From Abelmoschus esculentus (Eukaryota > Streptophyta > Magnoliopsida > Malvales > Malvaceae), in contig JAUCBN010000037.1 of assembly GCA_035048815.1 (NCBI GenBank), forward strand, positions 16,210,001 through 16,274,000: DNA of 64,000 nt, in the 5' to 3' direction. The notes beneath the pieces are model-generated. The model saw only the letters and a list, made by a program, of their open reading frames with translations. It ran no database searches and was not told where the DNA came from. Position 1 is the stretch's first letter. Every line of letters starts with the position of its first letter. Position numbers and translations under genes: made by a program. This document shows positions 12,038 through 23,260 of this stretch, one piece after another.

Positions 12038-14758
12038 ATGGCTTCTAGATCTTATTCAAATCTCCTGGACCTTGCTTCCGGTGAATCCCCGAGTTTCGGT
12101 GGAGAAAGAAAGAGGTTTCCTTGAGTGGCTACTGTCCCTGGACTCTTGTCTGAGGTAGAGGATGAGAGCTGCCACAGTGTAGGCTCTGATGCTCCTTCTG
12201 TTTCTCAAGAACGGATAATTATCGTGGGAAACCAGCTTCCACTTCGAGCACATCGAAATGAAGACGACGGAGAGTGGTGCTTTAGCTGGGATGAAGATTC
12301 GCTTCTTTTGCAGCTCAAAGATGGGCTTGGAGATGATGTAGATGTAATCTATATAGGTTGTCTTAAAGAGGAGATTGCTCCTAACAAACAAGATGATGTG
12401 GCCCAAACATTGCTTGAAACTTTCAAATGTGTTCCTGCATTCATCCCTCCTGAGCTTTTTACCAAGTACTACCATGGATTCTGTAAACAACATCTGTAGC
12501 CTTTATTTCACTACATGCTCCCTCTATCACCGGATCTCGGGGGTCGGTTCGATCGCTCACTTTGGCAAGCTTATGTTTCGGTGAACAAGATTTTCGCCGA
12601 CAAAGTGATGGAAGTGATAAACCCTGATGATGATTATGTGTGGGTTCATGACTATCATTTGATGGTTTTGCCAACATTTTTGAGGAAGAGGTTTAATAGG
12701 GTGAAGCTCGGGTTCTTCCTCCATAGTCCTTTCCCGTCATCTGAAATATATAGGACGCTTCCCGTAAGAGATGAAATTCTAAGAGCACTACTCAACTCTG
12801 ACCTCATCGGATTCCATACTTTTGGTTATGCCAGACACTTCCTCTCATGTTGTAGCAGAATGCCCGGTCTTTCTTATCAATCTAAGCGTGGCTACATAGG
12901 ACTTGAATATTATGGTCGTACAGTGAGCATTAAAATACTTCCAGTTGGGATTCATATAGGACAGCTCCAATCTGTGCTGAATCTTCCCGAAACCGAAGCT
13001 AAGGTGGTCGAGTTGCATGCTAAATTCAGGGATTGAACCGTTATGCTTGGGGTTGATGACATGGACATTTTTTAAGGGAACCAGTCTGAAACTTTTGGCC
13101 ATGGAGCAATTGCTGGTGCAACATCCTGAGAATATAGGTGAAGTTGTATTGGTTCAAATTGCGAATCCTGCGAGAGGCCGAGGAAGAGATGTACAAGAGG
13201 TCCGGTCTGAAACTTATGCCACAGTGAAGAGGATTAATAATAGGTTTGGAAGACCAGGGTATGATCCAATTGTTTTGATTGATAACCCTCTTCAGTTTTA
13301 CGAGCGAATTGCTTATTATGTTATCGCCGAGTGTTGTCTGGTTACAGCAGTGAGGGATGGGATGAATCTCATCCCGTACGAGTACATTATATGCAGACAA
13401 GGAAATGAAAAGCTAGATGAGACCCTGGAGCTCGATCCATCAGCTCAAAAAAAGAGCATGCTGATTGTTTCTGAATTTATTGGCTGCTCACCATCTCTCA
13501 GCGGGGCAATTTGAGTAAATCCATGGAACATCGATGCTGTAGCTGAAGCTATGGATTCTGCACTAATCGTCTCCGAGGCAGAAAAGCAACTGCGTCACGA
13601 GAAGCACTATAGATATGTGAGTACACATGATGTGGCATATTGGGCACACAGCTTTTTGCAGGATCTTGAGAGGGCTTGTGGGGATCATTTGAGGAGGAGA
13701 TGCTGGGGAATTGGTTTCGGTTTAGGATTCCGAGTAATAGCTTTGGATCTGAATTTTAGGAAGCTTTCAGTTGAGCATATAGTTTCAGCTTACAAGAGAA
13801 CAAAAAACCAAGCAATTCTTTTAGATTACGATGGCGCCCTGATGCCAACTGGTTCATTAAATACTACTCCCAATATAGAGGCTATTGGAATCTTGAACAA
13901 TCTGTGTAGAGACCCCAAGAATGTTGTTTTCCTTGTTAGTGGAAAAGATAGGAAGACTCTAACTGAATGGTTTTCCTGCTGTGAAAAGCTCGGCCTTGCA
14001 GCGGAGCATGGTTATTCTATCAGGTCTGTTTTTCTTGTTCTCGATCTTGTTTGTTGTTGTTGTTTGATCATAATCCTGTTTGTTCCGCAGGCCAAACCAT
14101 GATTCAGATTGGGAAACATGCATCTCTCTGCCGGACTTCGATTGGAAGCAGATTGCCGAGCCTGTGATGAAATTATACACTGAAACAACCGATGGTTCTA
14201 CCATCGAGACCAAAGAGAGCGCTCTTGTGTGGAACTACCTTTATGCTGATCCTGATTTCAGATTCTGCCAGGCCAAGGAGCTTTTAGATCACCTCGAAAG
14301 TGTTCTCGCCAATGAACCGGTTTCGGTTAAGAGCGGTCAGCATATCGTAGAAGTTAAACCGCAGGTTAGTAGTACAACTTCATGAGCTTATGCAACCGAG
14401 TAATTGCTTCATGCTGCTACTTTTGCAGGGTGTGAACAAGGGTCTTGTTGCCGAACATATTCTCACCACAATGCAACAAAAAGGAAAAGTCCCCGATTTT
14501 GTTCTATGTATTGGTGATGACCGGTCAGACGAGGACATGTTCGAGGTGATCATGCGTGCAAAGACCGGTCGATGTCTCTCCCCGGTTGCCGAGGTGTTTG
14601 CTTGCACTGTAGGACAGAAACCTAGCAAGGCGAAATATTATGTGGAAGACCAGAGCGAGATTCTAAGAATGTTGCAGGCTGTAGCCAATGCTTCGGAACC
14701 CGCTGCAACAACTACTCCCACCGTGGCTTCTTCCGGTGTGATTATCGACAGAGACTGA
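12038..14758 (+). pseudogene. TPS5: class II trehalose-phosphate synthase/phosphatase, TPS5-like, disrupted
   Basis: Exons 12038-14023, 14091-14364 and 14429-14758 (introns of 67 and 64 bases, GT-AG) encode a glycosyltransferase-20 domain followed by a trehalose-6-phosphatase (HAD) domain, as in class II plant TPS proteins, which are mostly regulatory. The N-terminus MASRSYSNLLDLASG and the run RPNHDSDWET after intron 1 match TPS5 best. Damage: TGA at 12122-12124 (family Arg), TAG at 12497-12499 (family Trp), TGA at 13034-13036, one extra T in the run 13068-13073, and TGA at 13512-13514 (family Arg). The HAD motif reads DYDGA instead of DYDGT. Between lesions the protein is well conserved, so inactivation looks fairly recent. 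Assembly error could explain one lesion, hardly all. The leader region 11290-12037 looks like a normal TPS 5' UTR. Confidence 0.9.
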
Positions 14759-14903
14759 GCAGATTCAATATTTTATCATCATCCTACATGGTTTTCTTAC
14801 CATTGAGTGTACATTGAATTTCTCAGTCAGAATAGTTTTCTGGGGAAAAAACATGGCAAGATTGAACTTCTGGTCCATGTAGCATTGAATGAAGGGAGAG
14901 TTA

Positions 14904-15421
14904 GGGATGAGTATTCAATCGAGTCGAGTCAAAAAATTTCGAGTTATTCGAGTTGACGAGCCATATTTTACAACTCAAACTTTATTTGAAATTTTTTCGG
15001 TTCGAGTCGAGTTTAAGAAATTCGAGTCGAGTCGAATTTTCGAGTTTCTATAAATATTTAATTATAATTATTTATCATGTTATAGTATGATTTGATTCTA
15101 ATTTAAACGACATTCTCTAATCATATAAGATATGCATATATGTATTTTTTTATATGTAGCAACATTTTTTTTATATTTTTATATATCAATGTATATATAT
15201 CATAAAAAAAAATGAGAGATTCGTCTCAAACTTAAAAAATAATCCTTTAATTATTAAAAATTTTGAGTTATTTGAGTTATTCGAATTTTCATTTTACAAC
15301 TCAAACTTTATTTGAAATTTTTTCGAATCGAGTTTATGAAATTTCGAGTCGGGTTAAAACAAGTCGAGCATTTTCGTTTTAAGTTGAGTTATTCGATTTT
15401 TTCGAGTCGAGTTTTGCTCAT
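14904..15421. mobile_element. 518-bp non-autonomous DNA transposon with 11-bp target-site duplication
   Basis: The 11-mer AGGGAGAGTTA occurs exactly at 14893-14903 and 15422-15432, bracketing a 518-base insert that is very rich in TCGAGTCGAG words. The ends share only ATGAG in inverted form. Inside, a block of about 95 bases containing ACAACTCAAACTTTATTTGA is repeated in direct orientation near 14968 and 15296. An 11-bp duplication fits Mutator-like elements (9-11 bp). There is no coding capacity. It inserted about 130 bases beyond the TPS5-like stop codon. Confidence 0.65.
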
Positions 15422-15432
15422 AGGGAGAGTTA

Positions 15433-16165
15433 CGTCCGAATGTGTTTTCTTTCTTTATTTCTTTATTATCGAATTTAAGAAGTCGTTCTATTGTTATCGT
15501 CGGATATATGCTGAGTTATGTGACATTAATTAAAAAATATATATTTATTTTATTAAAAATATTTTAAATACTTATTTTGATTAAAATTATATTTTAAATA
15601 TTTAATTTAATAAAAAACATATTTTAAATATTTACTTAAATAAAATTTTAAATATTTAAATAAATATCTCTTCTCCCAATTTTCAGAGTGAGCGAGTTGA
15701 ATAAATTTCCAATCTTTTCCCAGAAAATTAGAGAAAAAAATCTGAGAAAATTGCTCTCTGTTCTTCCTTAAACCAAATCTATCTATGAACTTGATCGTCA
15801 AGTTTTCATTCCACGTATAAAATTAGATCTATTTCTGTATTTTTCCACTTCCATTATCCTTTTTCCAAAATTTCCGGATTTTTCTTTTTTAGTTAGAAGT
15901 TGCAGATCTAACACCAAATCTTTCAACTAAAGTTTCCCCTTTTAGATCTTTGCTGTCTTTGTTTGATCTGTTGGGTTGTAGCTGTTTGGTTCTTATTTTG
16001 TTGTGTTTCTTCAAAAAGTTGAAAATTTTAGCTCAAATTTAGCTTAGACCTCGCTCTTGAGCTTAAAATTTCATCCATTTTATGTAATTTTAGCTTCTGG
16101 GGTTCATGTTTTTTACTTAATTTAGGGTTCATCTCAACAAATTTCCCCCTTTTTTTTCATCGGAC
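15433..16165. promoter_or_regulatory. promoter and long pyrimidine-rich 5' UTR of the CCCH gene
   Basis: AT-rich repeats end near 15660. From there to 16165 the plus strand is T/C-rich with few ATGs, as plant leaders often are. No TATA box can be assigned with confidence. Confidence 0.4.
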
Positions 16166-17583
16166 ATGGATTACAGTAGAGAAAATGTAGTTCATGTAAT
16201 TCAGACAAATAGACCTGATAATTGGGTCCCAAATTCGAGTGATCCTTCAGTTTGGGCAACGGAAGAAGATTACCGTGCTTGGTACAGCCAAGAAACCTCC
16301 GCTGACACACCTTTGAACTCCAGCTACGACCAAAGACAGACTCAATCCCTGTCTGAACAGCCGCTGAACAAGAAACCACGGAATTCCCAGGATTCGAATT
16401 CCAGTTCCAGGTCCAGAGCCATAGGGAAGATGTTCTTCAAGACCAAGCTTTGTTGCAAGTTTAAGGCTGGTACTTGCCCTTACATCTCGAACTGTAACTT
16501 CGCTCACAGCGCCGAGGAGCTCCGCCGCCCGCCGCCTAATTGGCAAGAAATCGTGGCTGCTCATGAAGAAGATAAAGGGGTTTCCTCGGAGCCGCCGAGG
16601 GAAGAATTCCAAATCCCTTGTTTGGGGTCTACGAGTTTCGTGGGAGAAACACAGAGGTCCTATAAAGGAAGGCATTGCAAGAAGTTTTACTCGGAAGAAG
16701 GGTGTCCTTATGGTGATAGTTGCACGTTTTTGCACGACGAGCAGTCCAAGAATCGGGAGAGTGTGGCTATAAGCTTGGGGCCCGGAGGGTACAGCGGTGG
16801 CAGCGCCGCCGGAGGTGGCGGCGGTGGGAATGGATCAAATTCGAAACCGACGAATTGGAAGACAAGGATTTGTAATAAGTGGGAACTTACTGGATACTGT
16901 CCATTTGGAAACAAATGCCATTTTGCCCATGGAGCTGCAGGTATATGGTTCATTGGTGATGGTTTAACCAATTTCATCATTTTTAATTCTGTTTTTTCGT
17001 ATAGATTATTGAAAGATTTTATGGTTTTCGATTGTTCGATTCCGATCAGTATGCTGGAGTATGTTTGCTTATTGTGTGTATGTAATGATTGTTAAGTTAG
17101 AACAATGAACTTAAACTGCATGCATATGCTTGTAACTCGGATATTGCTTCAGTTGATTTGGATTCTCGAGCACCATGCTGTTATGTCGATCTCGCTTTTA
17201 CTTTCGAATTAGCTTAAAACCGATACCCCGTTGTTGTTTCGTAGTGATAAAGAAGATAAATGTTTTGCAGCTAGTGAGGGACATTTTTGAATGTATTTCT
17301 TGTTCCTGCAGAATTACACCGATATAGAGGTGGCCTCACTGATGCAGAAGCAGATGATTCTTCTTGTGCTACCCCTACCGACTCGAAGCAAGGGGGCGGA
17401 GGAATGTCCTCAAAAGCTCCTTCCGATGCCGCATCTGTTCCCCCACTTCCACTTTCCGATGTTTATCACTCGCAGAGGACATCTATCGTACTCCAGAGAC
17501 CAGGACAAAGAACTCTTCAGAAATGGAAAGGTCCAGATAAGATCAGCCTTATATACGGTGACTGGATCGATGACATTCAATAA
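16166..17583 (+). CDS. CCCH zinc-finger protein with three fingers
   Basis: Exons 16166-16940 and 17312-17583 (phase 1 join) give 348 residues. Three CCCH fingers are visible: C96-H114 (CX7CX5CX3H), C171-H190 and C236-H255 (both CX8CX5CX3H). A Gly-rich linker lies at 207-224, and a low-complexity Ser-rich N-terminal part precedes finger 1. The layout resembles the small plant group around Arabidopsis C3H12. Such tandem CCCH fingers bind single-stranded RNA or occasionally DNA and act in the nucleus or in mRNA turnover. The C-terminal exon ends in KWKGPDKISLIYGDWIDDIQ, which is a conserved tail in that group. The start is the first ATG after a long leader. No defect is visible. Target and pathway are not deducible. 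Confidence 0.92.
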
Positions 17584-18065
17584 GCTCACTTCTTTTAAGC
17601 ATGGTGACACGAAACAAAGCAAAACAAACCCGAGAAAGACGAGCCTTTTCGCAGTATGGTGAATTGTTGAGAGACTGTATCACATCCGGGAAACCTTTCT
17701 CTTTGCTCATTTCAGTTTCTTAGCTGCAGAATTTTCATGTATGAATCAATAATCCATGCCTGGCTGTAGACTTTTCCCTTGTTATCAGATACCCTTTTCT
17801 CTAATACGAAAACCGGGAAGAAAGTTATTCCGATTTACTGAAGTTGTCATTTTTATAGGGATCGGGAGAACGGATTGTACCGGATTGAACCCGATATCGG
17901 GGATGATGAAACATGGCTTCAAACAAGATTTTACTACTGGAAAATGAAATTTCATTGGTTTCCAAAAATAGCTCCATATCCTTCTCACCATGGACTCGCT
18001 CAATAAGCCAATAATATAATGCATACCAAGCAATTAACTTCCAAATTAAGCTTTCCACTTTTTTC

Positions 18066-19082
18066 ATGTTCCAAACACACAATGACAATGTCGCCTTGCT
18101 TTTCTCTTCCCTTTACACATCCAACAAACAAAAGAAATCAATCCCATTGTCTCTCATCAATGCAAAAACACTTGGCCGGAACCATCTACACTCCGGCCGT
18201 CACCCTGTTTATTCAATGTCGACGTTTTCTAGTCATGCCGAAGGGCCTTCCTCACTGAACACAACCCCGCCATTGGCTATAATCATATCAGTAGTTTTGC
18301 TCGTTTTGTTCGCATTTGCTTTTCTCACGGTATGCTTCTGTAGGTGTATCCTGCAAAGCCTTGTTAGAATGTGGAGTCGATGGCAGAACCCTTCTGGTGC
18401 TGTTGATGCTGCTGCAGGTGCCGATATGAATACCGGCCTTGACCCTGAACTAATTGAAACTTTTCCTACATTCTATTATTCCAGTGTCAAAGGGTTTCGT
18501 CGTGAAAAGTACGGTCTAGAATGTGCTATTTGCTTAGGAGAGTTCAAGGATGATGATATGCTTCGACTTCTGACGATCTGTTGCCATGTTTTCCACAAAG
18601 AATGTGTTGATCTATGGCTCGAGTCACACAAGACTTGTCCATTTTCTCGCGGGGAGCTAGATGAACCGAGGCAGTCATTAGACAAGTCTCCTTTGATTGT
18701 TCGTAGCAATTCCATGCACAAATTCGGAGCAAATCAAAGTCCATTACAGGATGCTGTTTGCATCGACATTAGAGAAGATAACAACGACAAGACAATTTGC
18801 GGGAGCGACGACGAAGCACCGACTTCTTCAGGTACAAGACAACGGCATCATAGGATCCCAAAATTTTCGAGATCGAATTCAACCGGCCACTCCATATCTA
18901 GGACTAGAGAAGAGGATAGATATACTTTGAGATTGCCTGAACATATCAAAACAAAAATTGTTAGGGGACACAAGATCGCAAGAAGCTGTATTGCATTCGG
19001 CGATTTTGCCAGCCCCTCCGAGTACAGGAATCAACGTTTCCGTGAAACATCGGAGACATGTCAAGGAGATGATAACGTTTAA
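18066..19082 (+). CDS. ATL-family RING-H2-like protein with an altered RING
   Basis: A single-exon frame of 338 residues from the ATG at 18066; an ATG at 18216 gives 288 residues and may be the better start. The hydrophobic segment (about 68-92), the GLD motif (124-126) and the RING region starting at C153 place it in the ATL family of membrane E3 ubiquitin ligases. Ligands visible are C153, C156, C172, H174, H177, C180 and C191, but the eighth, normally in CPxCR, is S194 (CPFSR). The LLTxCxHVFH form resembles the ATL9-type subgroup. Loss of one zinc ligand is expected to weaken E2 binding, so it may be inactive or a dominant-negative form. The usual N-terminal signal segment is not obvious either. 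It faces another ATL gene tail-to-tail. Confidence 0.85.
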   Translation: MFQTHNDNVALLFSSLYTSNKQKKSIPLSLINAKTLGRNHLHSGRHPVYSMSTFSSHAEGPSSLNTTPPLAIIISVVLLVLFAFAFLTVCFCRCILQSLVRMWSRWQNPSGAVDAAAGADMNTGLDPELIETFPTFYYSSVKGFRREKYGLECAICLGEFKDDDMLRLLTICCHVFHKECVDLWLESHKTCPFSRGELDEPRQSLDKSPLIVRSNSMHKFGANQSPLQDAVCIDIREDNNDKTICGSDDEAPTSSGTRQRHHRIPKFSRSNSTGHSISRTREEDRYTLRLPEHIKTKIVRGHKIARSCIAFGDFASPSEYRNQRFRETSETCQGDDNV

Positions 19083-19662
19083 GTTTGTAGGATTTTTTTC
19101 TTTTATTCTCACAAAACCACAATTTTGACATTATCTTAGGAAGTTCTACATAGAGTTTGCTGCAACCAAAATGTGACAACCTTTCTCAATGCTCACTGTT
19201 TCTTTAGCTGGATCTGAAAAACCCGAAATAAAGCTTTAGCTGGAACTGGTTGTCCATGTTTGATCGAGTTAACTTCGTTTTTCTTGTGTTTATTTATGTA
19301 TTAGTCAATAGAAGTTCAAATTAATGTCTTCCATTTAATTGCTTCAACTTTGCTTTTCTATGTTGATGAAGATGAAGAATGAAGTTGCAGGCTTTGGTAT
19401 CTATATTAGGCCATGGGATCGCGTCCCGAAAAACGCAAACAAAAATCCGACATATGCTATACTATATCGAACATGGAAGTGAATTGCAAACATATTAAAC
19501 ATGTTCTTTATGATCTAATCAGTAGACCGGAGGCGAACAACAAATGTTCGGGGGAAAAAGCATCGAGATAGCTCTCGATTTCATATGAAGATTGCAGTTC
19601 TCACTTAGGCTAAACTAGATTATCTATGGTAACAGATATATAAATGCAAAAAGGGTTTGCTT

Positions 19663-20610
19663 TTACAGAGGAAAAGAAGGGTATCTTACTCTTGCTTGCC
19701 TAGCAAGAAAGAAGTGACCACTCGAAAAGGATCTCTTCATTGCAACAGGGTCTGTTACACAGTGCGAGACCCTTGTTTTATTGTTAGGCTTACCGGCTTC
19801 TGTGGATTGTTTCGATGATGATCCGGCAATACCTGATGAGAACCGGCACTCGTCCTCTTGATCCATGAGCAAAATATCGGCAACTGAAACTTGGGTTCGA
19901 CATAAATGGTCCATGGAAATTGATCTTCTCATCTGTTGCTGATCTTCTCTAATCTCGATCACGGTGTTTCTTCCTTGAGCATTGGCTATATTGTTTGTAG
20001 CAGCTATGTTTTGGTCATTGCCAGGAGGGGTTTCTGTCATCGGAGGCGGCAACGGGAGCGGTGAAGTGCTAACCGAGATTATATTAGCGCGACACAGAGG
20101 GCAATTCGAATGAGAACAAAGCCATGCATCAATGCAATGGACATGGAAAGCATGGCTGCATTTAGGCAACAGCCTTAAACTATCATCTTCTTGGAACTCA
20201 CTGAGGCAAACAGAACAATCCATTCCTTCGACCAAGCCATCACCCTTTCTGTATTTGCAAACCGTAATGGAGTTGATAAGAGCCTCATCCAAACCGGCAG
20301 CCGTAGCATGCCGCCATGGTTCATGTGTAGACATGTCGCGATTGTCGTCCAACACATCACCACCACCACGATTCTCTCTTCTCCGAGTCGAATTCACATT
20401 CTTCCCACAATACTTATATAGTATGGTATAGTAACTCACTAGAAGAAAAGCACATGCTAGCACACCAACGATCGCGATCATTAGAGGCGAGAAATTACGT
20501 CCCGAATCATCATCCGGTGACCCCATCAGAGCCGGAGGAGGGAAGTTGATATAGCACCATTGTGGACAATACAAGCTACAAAAACCTTGGGAACAATCTT
20601 GGGTGTTCAT
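19663..20610 (-). CDS. ATL RING-H2 finger protein, ATL51/52/54-like
   Basis: Single exon, 315 residues, starting at the ATG at 20610. The open frame extends upstream without another ATG. The N-terminus MNTQDCSQGFCSLYCPQWCY followed by FPPP is characteristic of the ATL51/52/54 subgroup. A transmembrane helix spans about 43-66, the GLD motif is at 106-108, and an intact RING-H2 (CX2CX15CXHX2HX2CX10CX2C) runs from C132 to C173. Family members are membrane-anchored E3 ubiquitin ligases. The C-terminal region has a Pro-rich patch and a conserved MKRSFSSG motif. Convergent with the ATL gene at 18066-19082, about 580 bases apart. Substrates are unknown. Confidence 0.94.
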   Translation of the reverse strand: MNTQDCSQGFCSLYCPQWCYINFPPPALMGSPDDDSGRNFSPLMIAIVGVLACAFLLVSYYTILYKYCGKNVNSTRRRENRGGGDVLDDNRDMSTHEPWRHATAAGLDEALINSITVCKYRKGDGLVEGMDCSVCLSEFQEDDSLRLLPKCSHAFHVHCIDAWLCSHSNCPLCRANIISVSTSPLPLPPPMTETPPGNDQNIAATNNIANAQGRNTVIEIREDQQQMRRSISMDHLCRTQVSVADILLMDQEDECRFSSGIAGSSSKQSTEAGKPNNKTRVSHCVTDPVAMKRSFSSGHFFLARQARVRYPSFPL

Positions 20611-20852
20611 GTATGGCACCCGAGGTTGTTTCGGGTTATATACAAACCCGAAACACAACAATCAAGAAGCAAAGAATCAAAACAAGTACCTTATAAGATC
20701 CAGAATGCAAATACAGAACAGAGTGTAAGCATATGAGAGGCTCCTCCTTAAATGCACTTATTGGAAGACAGAAAAAGAAAAAAGCAGGCAAAGACAGATA
20801 CTATTGAGTACTATTCCCTTTAGTTTCTTTTTCTTACCTTTCATTTTCATTA

Positions 20853-21146
20853 AGGGTAAAGTACACAACTGTCACTAAACTATCCAGAAAATACAAAATG
20901 GTCATCAAACTTTCAAAGTCACACAATTAACATCGAGTTTTAGATTTTGTTTTAAAATAGTCACTGAGCCGTTAATGTATAAATATTGAGAATTAAATGT
21001 TTTGTTATACAAAATTTTAATAATTATCATATCACAAAGTATCAAAATTAACAATTCAATGACTATTTTATAATAAAAAAAATAAAATTTAATACTCATT
21101 ATATAACTTTTAAAAGTTTAATGATCATTTATGTACTTTACCTTTT
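20853..21146. repeat. MITE with GGTAAAGTACA inverted ends
   Basis: The left end GGGTAAAGTACACAACTGTC and the right end (complement of GGTAAAGTACATAAATGATC) form inverted repeats around an AT-rich core of about 290 bases. It carries no protein. Ends resemble those of the elements at 28333 and 32734, so they may be one superfamily. Confidence 0.65.
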
Positions 21147-22497
21147 TTAACTAATTCCTTATGTTCCCCTTGCCCTTGAAGCTAAGGACTTTCATTTCCT
21201 TAGTAAGAACAAGTAAAAGAAAGCTGAAAGATTACTTAGCAAAGGGAAAAAGAAAAGTTCAAACTCAAGCTACACTTAGAATGTTTTTTAGGGCTCGTAA
21301 AATCGAAAACGAAACCGAGATATTATGGTTTATAAATTTACGAATCGTGGTTAATCGCGGTTAACCGAATTAAACTGAATTTGATTTTTTTAATTAATTT
21401 TTAATTTTTTATATGATAAAAATATATATTTTATACTTAAAATACTATAAATATATTTTTATTTTTTACTTAAAAAATATGTTTAAATAAATATTTATAA
21501 AAAAAATATCTTAAAATATTTATCATTTAATGTTTAAAAGTTATAAAATAAAACTATTTTGTCAAGATAAAATATAATTTTTTATAAATTAACGTTAATA
21601 TGAAAAAAATCAAAAACCACGGTTAACCGAATCGAAAACCGATGGTTACTAAAATAATTTATCGAATTAAACTGAACCTGAACCGAATACACCCCTGTGT
21701 TTAATCAGGTATAGTTGTTGTCAAGAGGGGAAAAAGAATGTAATTTTAGTCAAGTGAAGAAGCTTTATTTAGTCAAAGTGATACGACCAAGAAACCACTT
21801 TCTCGCTAACCAAACAGCTTAGTTTATTACTTTTTCTCTTCTTTCCATTTCTACTTTTTTTTTTCAGTGGTCTCTACCTCTCTCCATGGCTGAATCCAAT
21901 TCTCGAAACCCTTAGTGACTTGTCAACTTTTAAGGTATATAACTATAAAATATCTCACACTTACCTCAATAGTTATTTGGGTTTTATTATTTTTAAATAA
22001 TTTAATCTTTAATATTTTATTTTACGTTAAAATAATCTTTTACTAATAAAATAATATTAATTAACATTAAATAATTAAAATAATATGATAAATTTACGTG
22101 ATAAAACACGTTAACAGGATAATATCACATATATAAAGTTGTTCACTTATAAAAATAAAATTATTTTTTATTTATGTATTATTTTATCAAATCATTTTAA
22201 TTGTTTATCATCAATTGATAAATTATTTTTATTTTCATTTAAAAAAAACTTTTTTAACCCAAAATAAAATATTTGATAATTATATTATTTAATAAAAAAA
22301 TCAAAATCAAAATCAAAATGTTAGATATTATACCTAATTTTAATGATGTTTGTTTTCTTGTGCATTCCAGAGACCTGTTATTAACGTATTTCATATCACA
22401 ATAGAAAATGTTTATGATATAATTTTTTTGTTTAGATAAAACAGATCATGATATATTTAGATGATTCCAACGAATATGTAATCATAACAGGAACAAT
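21147..22497. other. AT-rich intergenic DNA
   Basis: No gene recognised. The segment 21290-21700 contains CGGTTAACCGAA and AACCGAAT words near both ends and may be a degenerate DNA transposon, without clear boundaries. Confidence 0.4.
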
Positions 22498-22505
22498 GCT
22501 CCTAA

Positions 22506-23087
22506 CAGAGATGGACAAAAAACCCAATTACCCGATCCTGAATTCGGTAAGACTCAGTAAATTTTTATTTGATATTGATTCTAGTGGGACCGAGACTTGA
22601 TCCAAAATTTAGATCCCGATCATAACCAGGATCAGGATTGAATCTTGATTTTTTGGACTCAATACCCGATAAGTATCCAATAAAACCGAGACCAATACCA
22701 AATATTCGGTATTGATTTTTTTTTGTTTATTTTTCTTTTAAAACTCTCGAATATTACGAGTATGACTAGTTTTAAAACTTTAATTTTCAAGCCTATAATG
22801 TTCTAATTTTATTATTTAATATTATTATTGATGGTTAAATTTTTTTTTTCAATTACTCATTTTTTTAAGAATAAATTAATTGATCGGGTACCCATTATTG
22901 AAACTGATTCTCACCAATAACGTGATTAGTTATTAAAATTTAGGACCCGGTATAACCGAGACTAAGAGTGGTTCCAATTTTCAAGAACCGATGGTTATCG
23001 AGACCAGGACCAATTCTATTTAAATTGGTTAGCTACCAGGACCAATTCTATTTAAATTGGTTAGCTACCAGGTATTGCCCACCCCTA
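22506..23087 (-). mobile_element. 582-bp non-autonomous hAT element, copy 1
   Basis: Bounded by the exact 8-bp duplication GCTCCTAA at 22498-22505 and 23088-23095. The ends CAGAGATGGACAA and the complement of TAGGGGTGGGCAA fit hAT terminal repeats, and 8 bp is the hAT duplication size. A related element lies inverted at 51470-52036. Near the right end is an exact 32-bp tandem duplication (23003-23034 and 23035-23066). Confidence 0.8.
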
Positions 23088-23260
23088 GCTCCTAATAAGG
23101 TTAACTGGTTAAGGGTCAAACCTTTCAAATTTGTTAAATAAGGACCAACCATTTTGAATATGCTCAAATAAGGACACTTCAACTGTTATGTGTTTTATTT
23201 GAGTCATCATTCATCTATACGAAAAGCTCTTATTTTAGCAAATCCGAAAATATGAAGATT

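Noticed and set aside
12056..12493. 145-residue open frame opposite the TPS5-like gene
   Set aside because: It is the antisense shadow of a conserved coding exon and has no recognisable domain.
13034..13514. Sequencing error as the only cause of the TPS5 lesions
   Set aside because: Four stops and a frameshift plus a changed HAD motif residue in one gene, while most neighbouring genes are clean, are too many to blame on errors.
16247..16735. 162-residue minus-strand open frame
   Set aside because: Antisense shadow of the CCCH zinc-finger exon.
20611..20661. Longer N-terminus for the ATL52-like protein
   Set aside because: The upstream extension starts with TTG, not ATG; the ATG at 20610 gives the known family N-terminus.
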